A DNA stretch of 64,000 bases from Pedobacter namyangjuensis (GCF_003313325.1 NZ_QMHQ01000001.1:310001-374000); one strand, 5' to 3'; positions 1 through 7,819 are shown, counted from the first letter of the stretch. Notes: generated by a model not told the origin, from the letters alone. Translations and numbers: made by a program.

Positions 1-357
1 CCCTTTTGGATCATTCATAAAAGCACATTTTAAGGTCGATGTTGTATTTGCTAAGTTTGGACTTATAGAATAGTTGATGCTCTCTTTTAGAAGACCACCA
101 TCCAACACTTCGATTTTTGCCGTTTGCCAAACCACAGTACCCTGTTCTGATACTTTTAGTTGAAGACAAAAACCTTGTTCGTCAAATACTTTGAGCGTGG
201 TAAGAAATGGCTGTTTTGGAGCGTCTGGAGGGAGCGGTTGTTTCACAAATTCCCATGCACCAATAAATTTAGAAAGATCAATCGCTTGTTGTGCGATAGC
301 ATTGTTCACAGAGATAAACAGCGATAAAATCGCGAAGTAGAGCATTATTTTTTTCAT
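1..357 (-). CDS. Secreted hypothetical protein, 3' end cut by window edge
   Basis: The frame is open from an ATG at 357 to the window edge (119 codons seen), so the C-terminus is missing. It begins with a Sec signal peptide (MKKIMLYFAILSLFISVNNA, then IAQQ), followed by DLSKFIGAWEFVKQ and a run of beta-strand-like segments (LTTLKVFDEQ, FCLQLKVSEQ, TAKIEVLDGG). The 'FIGAWEF' start after the signal peptide recalls small lipocalin-like proteins of Bacteroidota (for example the DUF4488 type), but this is a resemblance only. It is probably periplasmic or outer-surface. It follows the XRE gene on the same strand, across a hairpin, so it is probably its own transcription unit. Function unknown. Confidence 0.7.
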   Translation of the reverse strand, partial: MKKIMLYFAILSLFISVNNAIAQQAIDLSKFIGAWEFVKQPLPPDAPKQPFLTTLKVFDEQGFCLQLKVSEQGTVVWQTAKIEVLDGGLLKESINYSISPNLANTTSTLKCAFMNDPKG

Positions 358-386
358 TATATCTGGTTTAGACAACTAAATATAAT

Positions 387-422
387 AATAATCGTTTAAT
401 TAACGTCAATCAAACGATTATT
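387..422 (-). terminator. Perfect 11-bp inverted repeat after the XRE gene
   Basis: AATAATCGTTT (387-397) and AAACGATTATT (412-422) are exact inverted copies around a 14-base loop. Read on the minus strand the hairpin follows the XRE stop codon and is followed by an A/T-rich tract rather than a clean T-run. It could be a terminator or a regulator-binding site for the next gene. Confidence 0.45.
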
Positions 423-448
423 CTGTTCCGACATATTTCATCAAAAAA

Positions 449-649
449 CTAATCTCCTTCCTCTAAATCGAAAATTTCTTCAACAGGCACACTAAAAACC
501 TTTGCCATTTTTAAAGCCAATACAGTTGACGGAACATACTTTCCAGATTCTATTGTATTGATAGTTTGACGAGAAACCTGAATCAACTCTGCCAATTCGG
601 CTTGCGTTATATTTTTAATAGCTCTTTGTACTCTTAAATTATTTTTCAT
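449..649 (-). CDS. XRE-family helix-turn-helix regulator
   Basis: A 66-residue protein that is almost entirely one HTH_3/XRE domain. The five-helix pattern is visible: RVQRAIKNITQAELAELI (helices 1-2), VSRQTINTIESGKYVPS (recognition helix and turn), ALKMAKVFSVPVEEIFDLEE (helices 4-5). This compact YgzD-like form lacks any sensing domain. Its start overlaps the 3' end of the upstream membrane-protein gene by 11 bases, so the two are almost certainly co-transcribed and translationally coupled. Small XRE proteins paired with a multi-pass membrane protein are common in Bacteroidota and Firmicutes; the usual inference is autoregulation, with the membrane partner as sensor or effector. A candidate operator lies upstream of the pair. 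Confidence 0.9.
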   Translation of the reverse strand: MKNNLRVQRAIKNITQAELAELIQVSRQTINTIESGKYVPSTVLALKMAKVFSVPVEEIFDLEEGD

Positions 650-1544
650 AATTCATTCCCTCCTCAAAAGTATTTAGCTGTTTGTTGTTTCGAAATCTTA
701 CGTATTCCATTCTTAACACAAAATAAACTAATAAAGAAAATTGTGCATATAGCATAAGAAATAAATAAAATGCCGAATAAAATAATAATGTTCCTAAAAG
801 CAATACGCCGTAATTAAAATAAACAGCCAATTGCAGACTCTCTAATCTTTGTTGCATCACCATCTCATCTTCTATCTTATTTTTAGAAAACGACCAAACT
901 AGAAGTCCCGTTATCATTACAAAATAGGAAATTACAAATAGCAAATCATTTGAGCTAAATATAATATTGTCCTTCGCTTCGAAGACAAAAACCGTTAAAC
1001 CAATTAACGTTAAAATTACACCGACCGAACGAAACGGCACATTTGGCAAAAATTTTGGTTTACCTACTACGAAACTATCCGCTTTAGCGTATTTTAAATA
1101 ATAATACCTAATGATAAAAATTAAGAGGGGCGAGAAAATATTGAGCTCCAAAATATGTTCGCCAACAAAAGGTATTTCTTTAATGTAATTTACCAGCAAA
1201 AAGCCAAAATTGTAAATAATGTAATAGATCATCACGCTCCAATACAAAGAATTAAGCCGCAATCTGGCTGTTAATTCATCTTCTTTTTTTCCTTTTGAAA
1301 AAGCAATAAATAGCAATCCTACAATTACTAAGAACACCGCAAGTTCATTTGTAAAATTCTCAAATGCATTTTGAAAAAGGTTACTTTTCTCTCGCATTTG
1401 AAATCCGAATCCGGGAATTTCGTAATTATGGAAGATGAACAAATACCCTAATACAAAACCAGGGATTACCATTAAATAGCCAACAATATTACACCATGTT
1501 GGAAACAAGAATTTACTTTTCATTTTTAAATCTTTTAAGTTCAC
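639..1544 (-). CDS. Multi-pass membrane protein paired with XRE regulator
   Basis: A 301-residue protein with about eight hydrophobic segments (for example NIVGYLMVIPGFVLGYLFI, LAVFLVIVGLLFIAFSKG, VIYYIIYNFGFLLV, GVILTLIGLTVFVF, LLFVISYFVMITGLLVW, YGVLLLGTLLFYSAFYLF). It contains an internal duplication: 'FLVIVGLLFIAFSKGKKEDELTARLRLNSLYWSV' is echoed by 'VMITGLLVWSFSKNKIEDEMVMQQRLESLQLAV', so it is probably two repeats of a four-helix unit with a charged ED(E) cytoplasmic loop. I do not recognise a named family. It is the first gene of the operon with the XRE regulator, behind a promoter at 1581-1613. Confidence 0.75.
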   Translation of the reverse strand: MNLKDLKMKSKFLFPTWCNIVGYLMVIPGFVLGYLFIFHNYEIPGFGFQMREKSNLFQNAFENFTNELAVFLVIVGLLFIAFSKGKKEDELTARLRLNSLYWSVMIYYIIYNFGFLLVNYIKEIPFVGEHILELNIFSPLLIFIIRYYYLKYAKADSFVVGKPKFLPNVPFRSVGVILTLIGLTVFVFEAKDNIIFSSNDLLFVISYFVMITGLLVWSFSKNKIEDEMVMQQRLESLQLAVYFNYGVLLLGTLLFYSAFYLFLMLYAQFSLLVYFVLRMEYVRFRNNKQLNTFEEGMNYEK

Positions 1545-1580
1545 ATTAGACTACAAGATTGCGCATCAAGTTTGTTTGAA

Positions 1581-1613
1581 CAAATGTAAAGTAAAATTGA
1601 CAATAATGTCAAA
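1581..1613 (-). promoter_or_regulatory. Bacteroidota-type promoter of the membrane/XRE operon
   Basis: On the minus strand: TTTG (1610-1613), 21 bases, then TACATTTG (1581-1588). This matches the TTTG-N17-23-TAnnTTTG consensus of the primary sigma factor of Bacteroidota. It lies about 37 bases upstream of the membrane-protein ATG. Confidence 0.65.
1597..1612. promoter_or_regulatory. Candidate operator palindrome over the -33 box
   Basis: TTGACAATAATGTCAA is a perfect palindrome with 6-base arms and a 4-base spacer. It covers most of the -33 TTTG element of the operon that encodes the XRE regulator, which is where a repressor site would be expected. Binding by this XRE protein is inference. 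Confidence 0.45.
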
Positions 1614-1652
1614 TATATTTTACTAAAAGATTAAATTATTTTACAAAATAGC

Positions 1653-2279
1653 TTAAATCGTCCACTGATCGTGGATTACTGCTACTAAAAAATAATCGTT
1701 GTTTTGTTTTTCGAACACTAACCGAAGACTAGACCAGTCCATTCCATTAAGTTTTTGATCGAAACCGCTAAAATGATAATCTAGGAACTGACTGTTTGGG
1801 TAAACCGATTTTAGATTATTAGTAGTATTACCTTGCTTAATAACCTCATTAAAGCCAACAGCTTCGGCGCTTAGGTAATCAGCATTATAAACAAATTTAT
1901 CAAGATATCCGGTTACGGAAAGCTTTATTGGCTCCCCAGTACCATCATAATTACCCCAAGTTAAAATCCATTTTTTATCTATCGCATCAAGAAAATCTTC
2001 GGGCATTATTTTTTTTGCTGACGCCGTATCTACATAGCCATATGGAGAAAACAACACCCCATTAACCGCGAAGAACTTGCTGAGTTCTTTGTAGTTTTTA
2101 TCTTTTAGCAGTTGTAGAACTTGTCGCCCAACGGCTGTTATAGAATCTTGAGTGCTAAAATTTGGCTTTGCCGAAGCAGGTTTCTCAACGGTATCTTTCG
2201 GCTGTGAAGTTTTATTATCAGTATTATTGCATGCGGCCAGAGTAGCCAATAAGCAAAATAAAATTATTAGGCGTTTCAT
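1653..2279 (-). CDS. Lipoprotein of unknown function
   Basis: A 208-residue protein with a clear type II signal peptide (MKRLIILFCLLATLAACNN, lipobox LAAC) and a linker rich in Thr, Lys and Ser. The mature part (about 45-208) has the pattern DSITAVGRQVLQLLKDKNYKELSKFF, an amphipathic helix pair typical of NTF2-like or DUF3887-like domains, followed by beta segments ending in SLRLVFEKQNNDYFLVAVIHDQWTI. That C-terminal end ('...YFLVAVIHDQWTI') is common in Bacteroidota lipoproteins of no known function. Likely anchored in the periplasm or outer membrane. No partner is evident; it stands alone between the XRE operon and rimM. Confidence 0.8.
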   Translation of the reverse strand: MKRLIILFCLLATLAACNNTDNKTSQPKDTVEKPASAKPNFSTQDSITAVGRQVLQLLKDKNYKELSKFFAVNGVLFSPYGYVDTASAKKIMPEDFLDAIDKKWILTWGNYDGTGEPIKLSVTGYLDKFVYNADYLSAEAVGFNEVIKQGNTTNNLKSVYPNSQFLDYHFSGFDQKLNGMDWSSLRLVFEKQNNDYFLVAVIHDQWTI

Positions 2280-2324
2280 TTTATGTTAACTTACAAAACG
2301 CCAATATTGTTTTAGTGAATGGTT

Positions 2325-2849
2325 TTAGGTTAAATAAACATCCAGCAAGCCTTCTGGTAGGTTTACTAAAATCGTCTCCTCTTCATCATCAATTTCAACT
2401 ATAATGTCGTCATTTAACGGAAACATAATTTCGGTTTTTTTATAAAGTACCGTAGCTATAAATTGTTGCGGATATTCGTTAACAGCTATTATTTCGCCCA
2501 ATTCTCCATGCGTCTCATCAGATGCAGTAAAACCTTCTAAATCGAAATAGGTAAACTCGTCTTCTCCACGCTCCGGCATTTTATCCAATGGTAAGTAAAC
2601 TTTCTTTTTAACTAGTGCTTGCGCTTTATCAACGTGGTCCAAATCATCAAAGAAGAAAAGACCTGTGCTATTTGGATAAAGTTTATGACTTGCAGTAAAA
2701 AACGGAACCATTTTTCCGTTCATATCTGCAAAAAGCACATCAAAGTCTAACTTTTCGTAATCGTCGAACTCGAAAAACAATTGCAATTCGCCCTTTAAGC
2801 CCTTTGTTTTTGTAAAATAACCAACGTAAAATGCTTCTTCCTTTTTCAT
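2325..2849 (-). CDS. rimM: Ribosome maturation factor RimM
   Basis: A 174-residue protein of normal RimM length. The N-terminal RimM beta-barrel starts with FYVGYFTKTKGLKGELQLFFEFDDYEKL, containing the family's G-x-x-x-K-x-x-G-L-K-G-E motif. The PRC-barrel half follows (FTYFDLEGFTASDETHGELGEIIAVNEYPQQFIATV...EIMFPLNDDIIVEIDDEEETILVNLPEGLLDVY). RimM binds protein S19 and helps mature the 3' domain of the 30S subunit. It is the gene directly downstream of rpsP, a classic arrangement, here separated by a hairpin terminator at 2886-2919 that probably lowers its expression relative to S16. Confidence 0.97.
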   Translation of the reverse strand: MKKEEAFYVGYFTKTKGLKGELQLFFEFDDYEKLDFDVLFADMNGKMVPFFTASHKLYPNSTGLFFFDDLDHVDKAQALVKKKVYLPLDKMPERGEDEFTYFDLEGFTASDETHGELGEIIAVNEYPQQFIATVLYKKTEIMFPLNDDIIVEIDDEEETILVNLPEGLLDVYLT

Positions 2850-2885
2850 ACCTCAAACCCCTAAGTAGGTTTTAAATTCTTAATA

Positions 2886-2919
2886 ATAAAAATAGCGTCC
2901 TGAAAAATCAGAACGCTAT
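2886..2919 (-). terminator. Hairpin between rpsP and rimM
   Basis: Arms ATAGCGT/ACGCTAT and CTGA/TCAG with one internal mismatch and an AAAA loop; on the minus strand the hairpin is followed by TTTTTATTATT. It sits directly after the rpsP stop and before rimM, so it is likely a partial terminator that sets the S16:RimM ratio. Confidence 0.7.
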
Positions 2920-2944
2920 CATAAGTTAAAACTAATCTAAAAGA

Positions 2945-3526
2945 CTAAGCTTCTTCTTTTTTGTCTTCTTCTGTAGCTGGAGTTTCTGCTACCACTTCTT
3001 CAGTTGCAGCTTCAGCAGCAGGAGCTTCTTCAGCAACTACTTCTTCTTCAACAACCTCTTCTGCTACTGGTGCATTTTTCAATGCAATAGCTGCAGCACG
3101 GTCAGCATTTTTCTTAGCTTCAGCAGCTAAAGCAGCTTTTTTAGCTTCGCTTTTGCTCGAGTTTAAGTTCTCTTTTTTACCTTCAATTTGGCCGCCTTTA
3201 GCTTCTAACCATTGAGCAAATTTAGCATCTGCTTGTTCTTCAGTTAAAGCACCTTTTTTAACGCCACCTTGTAAGTGTTTTTTGTACAACACACCTTTGT
3301 AAGAAAGAATAGCACGAGCCGTATCAGTTGGTTGTGCACCTTTGTTTACCCAGTCTAAAGTTTTGTCGAAGTTAATTTCGATAGTTGCAGGGTTGGTGTT
3401 TGGGTTATAAGAACCTAAACGCTCAATAAATTTACCATCTCTTGGAGAGCGTGAATCTGCTACTACCACGTGGAAAAAAGGCTTACCTTTTTTACCGAAT
3501 CTTTGCAATCTGATTTTAGTTGCCAT
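2945..3526 (-). CDS. rpsP: 30S ribosomal protein S16 with long C-terminal tail
   Basis: The N-terminal ~85 residues are a standard S16 domain ([41 protein letters not shown], then [12 protein letters not shown]). At 193 residues it is more than twice the length of the E. coli protein (~82). The rest is a Lys/Ala-rich helix (about 110-150) followed by an acidic Ala/Glu/Val-rich low-complexity tail ([19 protein letters not shown]). Extended S16 proteins of this kind are usual in Bacteroidota; the tail's role is not known. It is expressed from a very good promoter at 3584-3615 and is followed by rimM. Confidence 0.98.
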   Translation of the reverse strand: MATKIRLQRFGKKGKPFFHVVVADSRSPRDGKFIERLGSYNPNTNPATIEINFDKTLDWVNKGAQPTDTARAILSYKGVLYKKHLQGGVKKGALTEEQADAKFAQWLEAKGGQIEGKKENLNSSKSEAKKAALAAEAKKNADRAAAIALKNAPVAEEVVEEEVVAEEAPAAEAATEEVVAETPATEEDKKEEA

Positions 3527-3583
3527 TTCGTTATAAGTTTATGTATTCAACATAGTTCCCGGAGCTTCATGCTTGCGGGGATG

Positions 3584-3615
3584 CAAAAGTAAGTAATTCG
3601 CTGATTAATTGCAAA
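3584..3615 (-). promoter_or_regulatory. Consensus promoter of rpsP-rimM
   Basis: Minus strand: TTTG (3612-3615), 20 bases, TACTTTTG (3584-3591). This is a perfect match to the Bacteroidota housekeeping consensus, as expected for a strongly expressed ribosomal protein gene. The predicted leader is about 50 bases. Confidence 0.75.
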
Positions 3616-3744
3616 TTGAAAAATAAAAGAGGATTAAAGAATAAGGAACAAAGACAGAGCGCTCAAATATGTCTTGCCTGCCCATATAGTTTTCCCAAGT
3701 TCACAAAGCAGGCTTTTATCCTTGCTCCTTCATCCTTGTTCGCC

Positions 3745-3752
3745 TATCTTTA
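3745..3752 (+). promoter_or_regulatory. -7 box directly upstream of the deoxynucleotidase start
   Basis: TATCTTTA (one mismatch to TAnnTTTG) lies 20 bases after a TTG at 3722-3724 and only 5 bases before the ATG at 3758. The spacing predicts a transcript starting at or almost at the start codon. Confidence 0.45.
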
Positions 3753-3757
3753 CCTTT

Positions 3758-4276
3758 ATGAAGATAGCTATAGATATGGACGAAGTCCTTGCCGATCCAA
3801 TCGCCAAATTTGTTGAACTCTACAATCGTGACTACGGAACGCCTCTAGACTTAAAAATTGAGCCTGGAAACGAAATGTTTCAGCATGTGCCAGAACACAT
3901 TAACCATAAATGGTTTGATTATATTAATGAAAAAGGCTTTTTTAGAAATCTGCCTTTAATAGATGGAAGTGTTGAAGCTGTAAAAAAATTGCAGGAAAAA
4001 TATGAGGTTTACATTGTATCTGCCGCTATGGAGTTTCCGAATTCTTTAGAAGATAAATACCACTGGCTAGCAGATCATTTTCCATTTATTAGTTGGAAAA
4101 ACATCATGTTCTGTGGCGAAAAAATCGTAAATACGGATATTATGATTGATGATAGAGCCAAAAATTTCATTGATTTTAAAGGCAGAACGCTTTTATTTAC
4201 CTCGCCACATAATTTATTGCTTAACGACTATGAACGCGTAAATAACTGGCAAGAGGTTTTAGATAAGTTAATGTAA
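3758..4276 (+). CDS. 5'(3')-deoxyribonucleotidase, HAD family
   Basis: A 172-residue protein of the NT5C family (HAD superfamily), which dephosphorylates deoxynucleoside monophosphates. The first HAD motif DMDEVLAD (nucleophile and acid Asp) stands at residues 6-13, the middle contains VYIVSAAMEFPNSLEDKYHWL (motif II Ser), and IMIDDRAKNFIDF provides the motif IV acidic pair. The frame is open further upstream, but the family starts right at MKIAIDMDEV, so the ATG at 3758 is chosen. A -7-like box lies 5 bases before it. The gene stands alone between the divergent rpsP and the convergent VIT gene. Confidence 0.9.
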   Translation: MKIAIDMDEVLADPIAKFVELYNRDYGTPLDLKIEPGNEMFQHVPEHINHKWFDYINEKGFFRNLPLIDGSVEAVKKLQEKYEVYIVSAAMEFPNSLEDKYHWLADHFPFISWKNIMFCGEKIVNTDIMIDDRAKNFIDFKGRTLLFTSPHNLLLNDYERVNNWQEVLDKLM

Positions 4277-4360
4277 GCAAAGAGTTAGAAAGAGACTAAA
4301 AGTCTGGAAGATTTAGAAAGACTTAATTTGAAAGGCAAAACCTGCTTTTTAAATTTGTGT

Positions 4361-4442
4361 TAGCCGGGCTTTTCGCTGTATTCCCGATTAAAATCGGGAG
4401 ATGCCGCTTCTATCCCGCTTACTTAACTTCGGCTTTTGTTGC
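4361..4442. repeat. Dispersed intergenic repeat, family A copy 1
   Basis: Contains the hairpin CCCGATTAAAATCGGG (4383-4398), then GCCGCTTCTATCCCGCTTAC. It shares the CCCG...GCTTCTATC...CGGG word pattern with copies at 7678, 21518, 33712 and 52542. It lies in the 247-base gap between two convergent genes; the rest of that gap holds a terminator. Confidence 0.5.
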
Positions 4443-4467
4443 TATTTGAGTTAGCTCCTGCAAGACT

Positions 4468-4511
4468 AAAAAAATACTTACGAAGTTTTCCCGGTAAGAA
4501 ACTTCGTAAGT
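4468..4511 (-). terminator. Terminator of the VIT-domain gene
   Basis: ACTTACGAAGTTT (4476-4488) and AAACTTCGTAAGT (4499-4511) form a perfect 13-bp stem with a 10-base loop; on the minus strand it is followed by ATTTTTTTA. It lies just after the stop codon of the VIT gene. Confidence 0.8.
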
Positions 4512-4523
4512 TTAAATAACTAC

Positions 4524-7500
4524 CTAAAAAGTAAACTCGCCAACCAATCGTTCTCGGTCGGTTGTTTTCTCTAAAGGCAATACAATTATTTTTCTTTGCT
4601 GTTGGCCAGTGGCGTAACGGGTATAAATTTCGGCAGTTACGGTTGTTGGGCCGCTAATAGTAAACTGCCTATCGCCGTAATAATTAACATGAATTTTGTA
4701 TTTGCCCTTAATTGCTTTCTTCAACATAAATTGCTCTGGCCCATATCCAGCGGTAAAGTCGTTGCTCATTCTACCCCCAATTGCTGTTGTTGGGCTACCA
4801 TAATAACATTTTTCCCCATTCGGATCAGTAACCCACAAATCAATGTCCGTATCGTTTTTATTCCAGTTCAAAACAACCCTTACATCAACAGGCAAGGGCT
4901 GTATCAATCGTTTGTCTATAGCTTTTGTATTTAGTTTAGAACCGTATCTGGTAATTAGGTTGTTTAGCTCCGCCAACACAATTTCCTCTATCCCCTGGTC
5001 TCGTCCCTGAATTTGGGTATTATAACTTTGCGCTAAAACCTTATACAAATAATCCAATGCCTTTTGGTGCTGACCCAAATCTGCCAAAATCAGTGCGTAA
5101 TCTCTGTAACTTTGTGCATCCATTGGGCGCCATTGCAAAACTTTTTCTGTTGCAAACAGAGCATGAGCGTAACTTTTGGTTTGCTTTAATTTATACGCTA
5201 GCAACTTGTAAATATCAGCGTTTTCTAACTCCAAATCTGCAACACTACTTAAAATGGTTAAAGCTCTAACGCTATCTGCCTGCTGATAAAAATAGTTTGC
5301 AACATCAAAATAAAATGTTGGTGTACTAACATACTGTGGCCTTAAAGTTAAATACTGTTGATAAGCAACATCACCTTTACCGGTTATCGATTTCATGTAA
5401 GCCTTATCGCTTTTGAATTCTGGGATTACAATCACAGTTTGAGGGACAGTTGTAGTTTGATCTCTAGAAACCCGAACTCCTGCAACTTTGCCAGCTAATG
5501 CCTGCGAATTAATTGTTGTTACAGAACCAGCAAGTGAGCTTTTTTGCTGACTACTATATCCTACAATTACAGTTTCATTCAGCATCGATTTGCTTTCTTG
5601 TTCTCTATTTGCAACAATTCTTGCCTCATCGGCTTGCCTACGAGGTGATGGTGGTGGCGCAGCATTAGCTACAGGAGGAGGCATCCTCATGGCATCTACC
5701 GCAACAGCAGACACCGTTTCACTACGTACATTTCTACCCTCACCCGTTGGGGTTGGGTAGTTATTATCGATTTTCGGTTTTTTAACCACAAATACAGTAT
5801 TCCACCAAGTTTTTAGACTTTTGCTCATCTCAACAGCTCTATCGATAAGGTTGTTTTTTCGTTCTAAAATTGCTTGGCTACGCTGTTTCAAAACCGCATC
5901 ATATTGTTGCCTTAACTCAGCGGGCGGAACAATATCATATCTCAAATAGTCATTTAAATCTTCTAAAACTATAAGACTTGTATTTCTTGTTACTATACCA
6001 AATTGTTTGCCTAGTACGCTAATGTCATCTTTGTTTTGCTCGTACTGGATGTCCATTTCGGCAATCTTTTTTTGCGCCCAAATTCTATTTACATCTATAC
6101 TGGCCAACGGTTGTGCATTTGGATCTAACCTAACAACTTGCTCGCTTACAACATTGTTCCCGTAGCCAAACTGAAGCGTAATGCTAGTGCTGAATTCGCT
6201 AGAAATACCCGCAACTGCCAAGTGGCCGTTTACATTCACTTTCATAGACGGGTAAGTTTGGCGAACATCTGTGTTGTTTTTAATGCCCAAAAACTGGAGT
6301 TGTTCTGTGCTTAACTGTTCAAAAGCATGTTCTACGGTGCTTGTGTTTAGGTTAACAAATTGTCCGCCTGTTTTTAGGCTAATGTATTTTAGGGTGCTAT
6401 AATCTGCTTTTTGAGTAGAGTTAACCGTGTGCACTGGCTTTGTAAATGCAATGGTATTTTTACTAAATGTAGATAAGCCGTCGGTAAAAAAAACGTACTC
6501 ATCTGCATTTAAAATTTGGGCATTTAACGCACTAAAGTTGGTGCCACCATCGTAAACAACTGCTTCTAATTTTCTTTTTAACTCGTCCCAATTTCCGTTT
6601 ACTATGCTAAAGGTGCCAGCATTTTTAAAAGTGTTATTTAACAAGCCTAGGTTTATGGTTAGATTTTGCTTTTGTTTAACGATCAGATCTAGCAATGCCA
6701 TTTCTTTTTTTACATCTCTGTGCATACCGCTTAAAGAAGCATCCCAAATTAAACCAATTTGATTGCTCCATACGCGAGGTTTGGTTTGGCTTTTTGGAAA
6801 AACGTTTACCAAAAAATAATAACCTGTACTTGCTCTTTGCATCTGAACTTCGGGCATATCGCCACGTTTTGGCAACTTTATGGTAATTCCTTTTTCTGGT
6901 TGATAATTTGTTTTTGCCATTTGGGCAATGTAATTATTACCTGTTGCATTTAGTTTAAAACTACCATCTGGCTGTTCTGTTAATTCTGGCCTAACAAGCG
7001 CATCAAGAACGCTTGTTTTTAAATCAAATTCTGGTATTTGCTGGTCGTATGCCAAGGGCAGATGATAGGATAACACGCTTTCTTTTGTAAACTTTAATTC
7101 CTCCTCATAGCCTACAATAATGGTTCGGCTACCATTTGCAGGCATAGGATAAATACGCGTTCTAAAATTATTACCTTCAACTTTTTCTAATAATCCTGGG
7201 TCTACTCTTCGTCGCTGAATGCTCTCGAAAACCTCTGTTGCTTTTGCTTTTTCAACCGGAACAGCTTCTCTCATTTTACCGTTGATATCTAGGGCATATC
7301 TGCTGATGCTAACGCCGTCTGGCATTGGAAAAGTTAATTCGCCTTCTAAAATTTCGTTGGTATTGTTATGAAATGTCATGGTCATAACCGTTGTTGCAAT
7401 GTTGCCCGTTATTTGAACATCTATGGATAATTTTTGAAGCTTTACCGCTTCTTGCTGAGTGTTGGGCGTTTTAACTTTTAACACCGGCATTTGTGCCTTC

Positions 7501-7565
7501 GCATAACTTATTTGCAGCAGCAAAACTGCAACAAAAACGTGTGATAATTTTGTAAATAGTTTCAT
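4524..7565 (-). CDS. VIT/VWA-domain surface protein with TPR and DUF2135
   Basis: A 1013-residue secreted protein. A signal peptide (1-24, ending AKA-QMP) precedes a VIT domain (about 30-160: VQITGNIATTVMTMTFHNNTNEILEGELTFPMP...), a VWA-like domain (about 265-400, with LIWDASLSGMHRD standing for the metal-site region and VFFTDGLSTF), a long linker, TPR-like helices (about 740-870) and a C-terminal DUF2135 domain (VVLNWNKNDTDIDLWVTDPNGEKCYYG, about 905-1013). Between linker and TPR, residues about 660-705 read NETVIVGYSSQQKSSLAGSV and continue to KVAGVRVSRDQ, which strongly resembles the start of a SusC-type TonB plug. Proteins of this architecture are common in Bacteroidota; their role is unproven, probably envelope-associated protein interaction. 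Monocistronic, with its own terminator. Confidence 0.85.
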   Translation of the reverse strand: MKLFTKLSHVFVAVLLLQISYAKAQMPVLKVKTPNTQQEAVKLQKLSIDVQITGNIATTVMTMTFHNNTNEILEGELTFPMPDGVSISRYALDINGKMREAVPVEKAKATEVFESIQRRRVDPGLLEKVEGNNFRTRIYPMPANGSRTIIVGYEEELKFTKESVLSYHLPLAYDQQIPEFDLKTSVLDALVRPELTEQPDGSFKLNATGNNYIAQMAKTNYQPEKGITIKLPKRGDMPEVQMQRASTGYYFLVNVFPKSQTKPRVWSNQIGLIWDASLSGMHRDVKKEMALLDLIVKQKQNLTINLGLLNNTFKNAGTFSIVNGNWDELKRKLEAVVYDGGTNFSALNAQILNADEYVFFTDGLSTFSKNTIAFTKPVHTVNSTQKADYSTLKYISLKTGGQFVNLNTSTVEHAFEQLSTEQLQFLGIKNNTDVRQTYPSMKVNVNGHLAVAGISSEFSTSITLQFGYGNNVVSEQVVRLDPNAQPLASIDVNRIWAQKKIAEMDIQYEQNKDDISVLGKQFGIVTRNTSLIVLEDLNDYLRYDIVPPAELRQQYDAVLKQRSQAILERKNNLIDRAVEMSKSLKTWWNTVFVVKKPKIDNNYPTPTGEGRNVRSETVSAVAVDAMRMPPPVANAAPPPSPRRQADEARIVANREQESKSMLNETVIVGYSSQQKSSLAGSVTTINSQALAGKVAGVRVSRDQTTTVPQTVIVIPEFKSDKAYMKSITGKGDVAYQQYLTLRPQYVSTPTFYFDVANYFYQQADSVRALTILSSVADLELENADIYKLLAYKLKQTKSYAHALFATEKVLQWRPMDAQSYRDYALILADLGQHQKALDYLYKVLAQSYNTQIQGRDQGIEEIVLAELNNLITRYGSKLNTKAIDKRLIQPLPVDVRVVLNWNKNDTDIDLWVTDPNGEKCYYGSPTTAIGGRMSNDFTAGYGPEQFMLKKAIKGKYKIHVNYYGDRQFTISGPTTVTAEIYTRYATGQQQRKIIVLPLEKTTDRERLVGEFTF

Positions 7566-7677
7566 GGGTAAGGTTTTTACAATTGATGCAAAAGGAAATA
7601 GATTTGCATAAATATTTTTTTACATCCACTACCAACACGCTGATTATTAACAGAAAAGAAGTAAAATAAACCTTATG

Positions 7678-7730
7678 GAAGCGAGCACGAAGCCCGGATA
7701 ATCGGGCGAGTAAAGCGGACAGAAGGAAGC
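7678..7730. repeat. Dispersed intergenic repeat, family A copy 2
   Basis: GAAGCGAGCACGAAG ... GAGTAAAGCGGACAGAAG matches, in opposite orientation, the copy at 33712-33763, with an inserted CCCGGATAATCGGG hairpin. It lies in the 254-base gap between the VIT gene and pfkA. Confidence 0.45.
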
Positions 7731-7760
7731 ATTTTGATAGATGCAGTGCCATTGCTTTTC

Positions 7761-7798
7761 AAAAAAAAGCCACAATTAACGCGTGGCTAACTGTGGCT
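7761..7798 (-). terminator. Terminator of the birA-dsbD-pfkA run
   Basis: On the minus strand AGCCACA ... TGTGGCT form a stem (with an alternative inner pairing to GTGGCT), followed by eight T residues. It lies about 20 bases after the pfkA stop. Confidence 0.8.
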
Positions 7799-7819
7799 TA
7801 TGAAATGTTTTCTAAACAA

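Noticed and set aside
2961..3100. Low-complexity GAA/GCA-rich stretch in rpsP as a DNA repeat
   Set aside because: It encodes the Ala/Glu-rich tail of S16 and has no repeat unit of fixed length.
3461..3478. CCACGTGGAAA inside rpsP resembles half of a parS site
   Set aside because: Only one arm and the core match, and the bases encode the conserved FHVVVA segment of S16.
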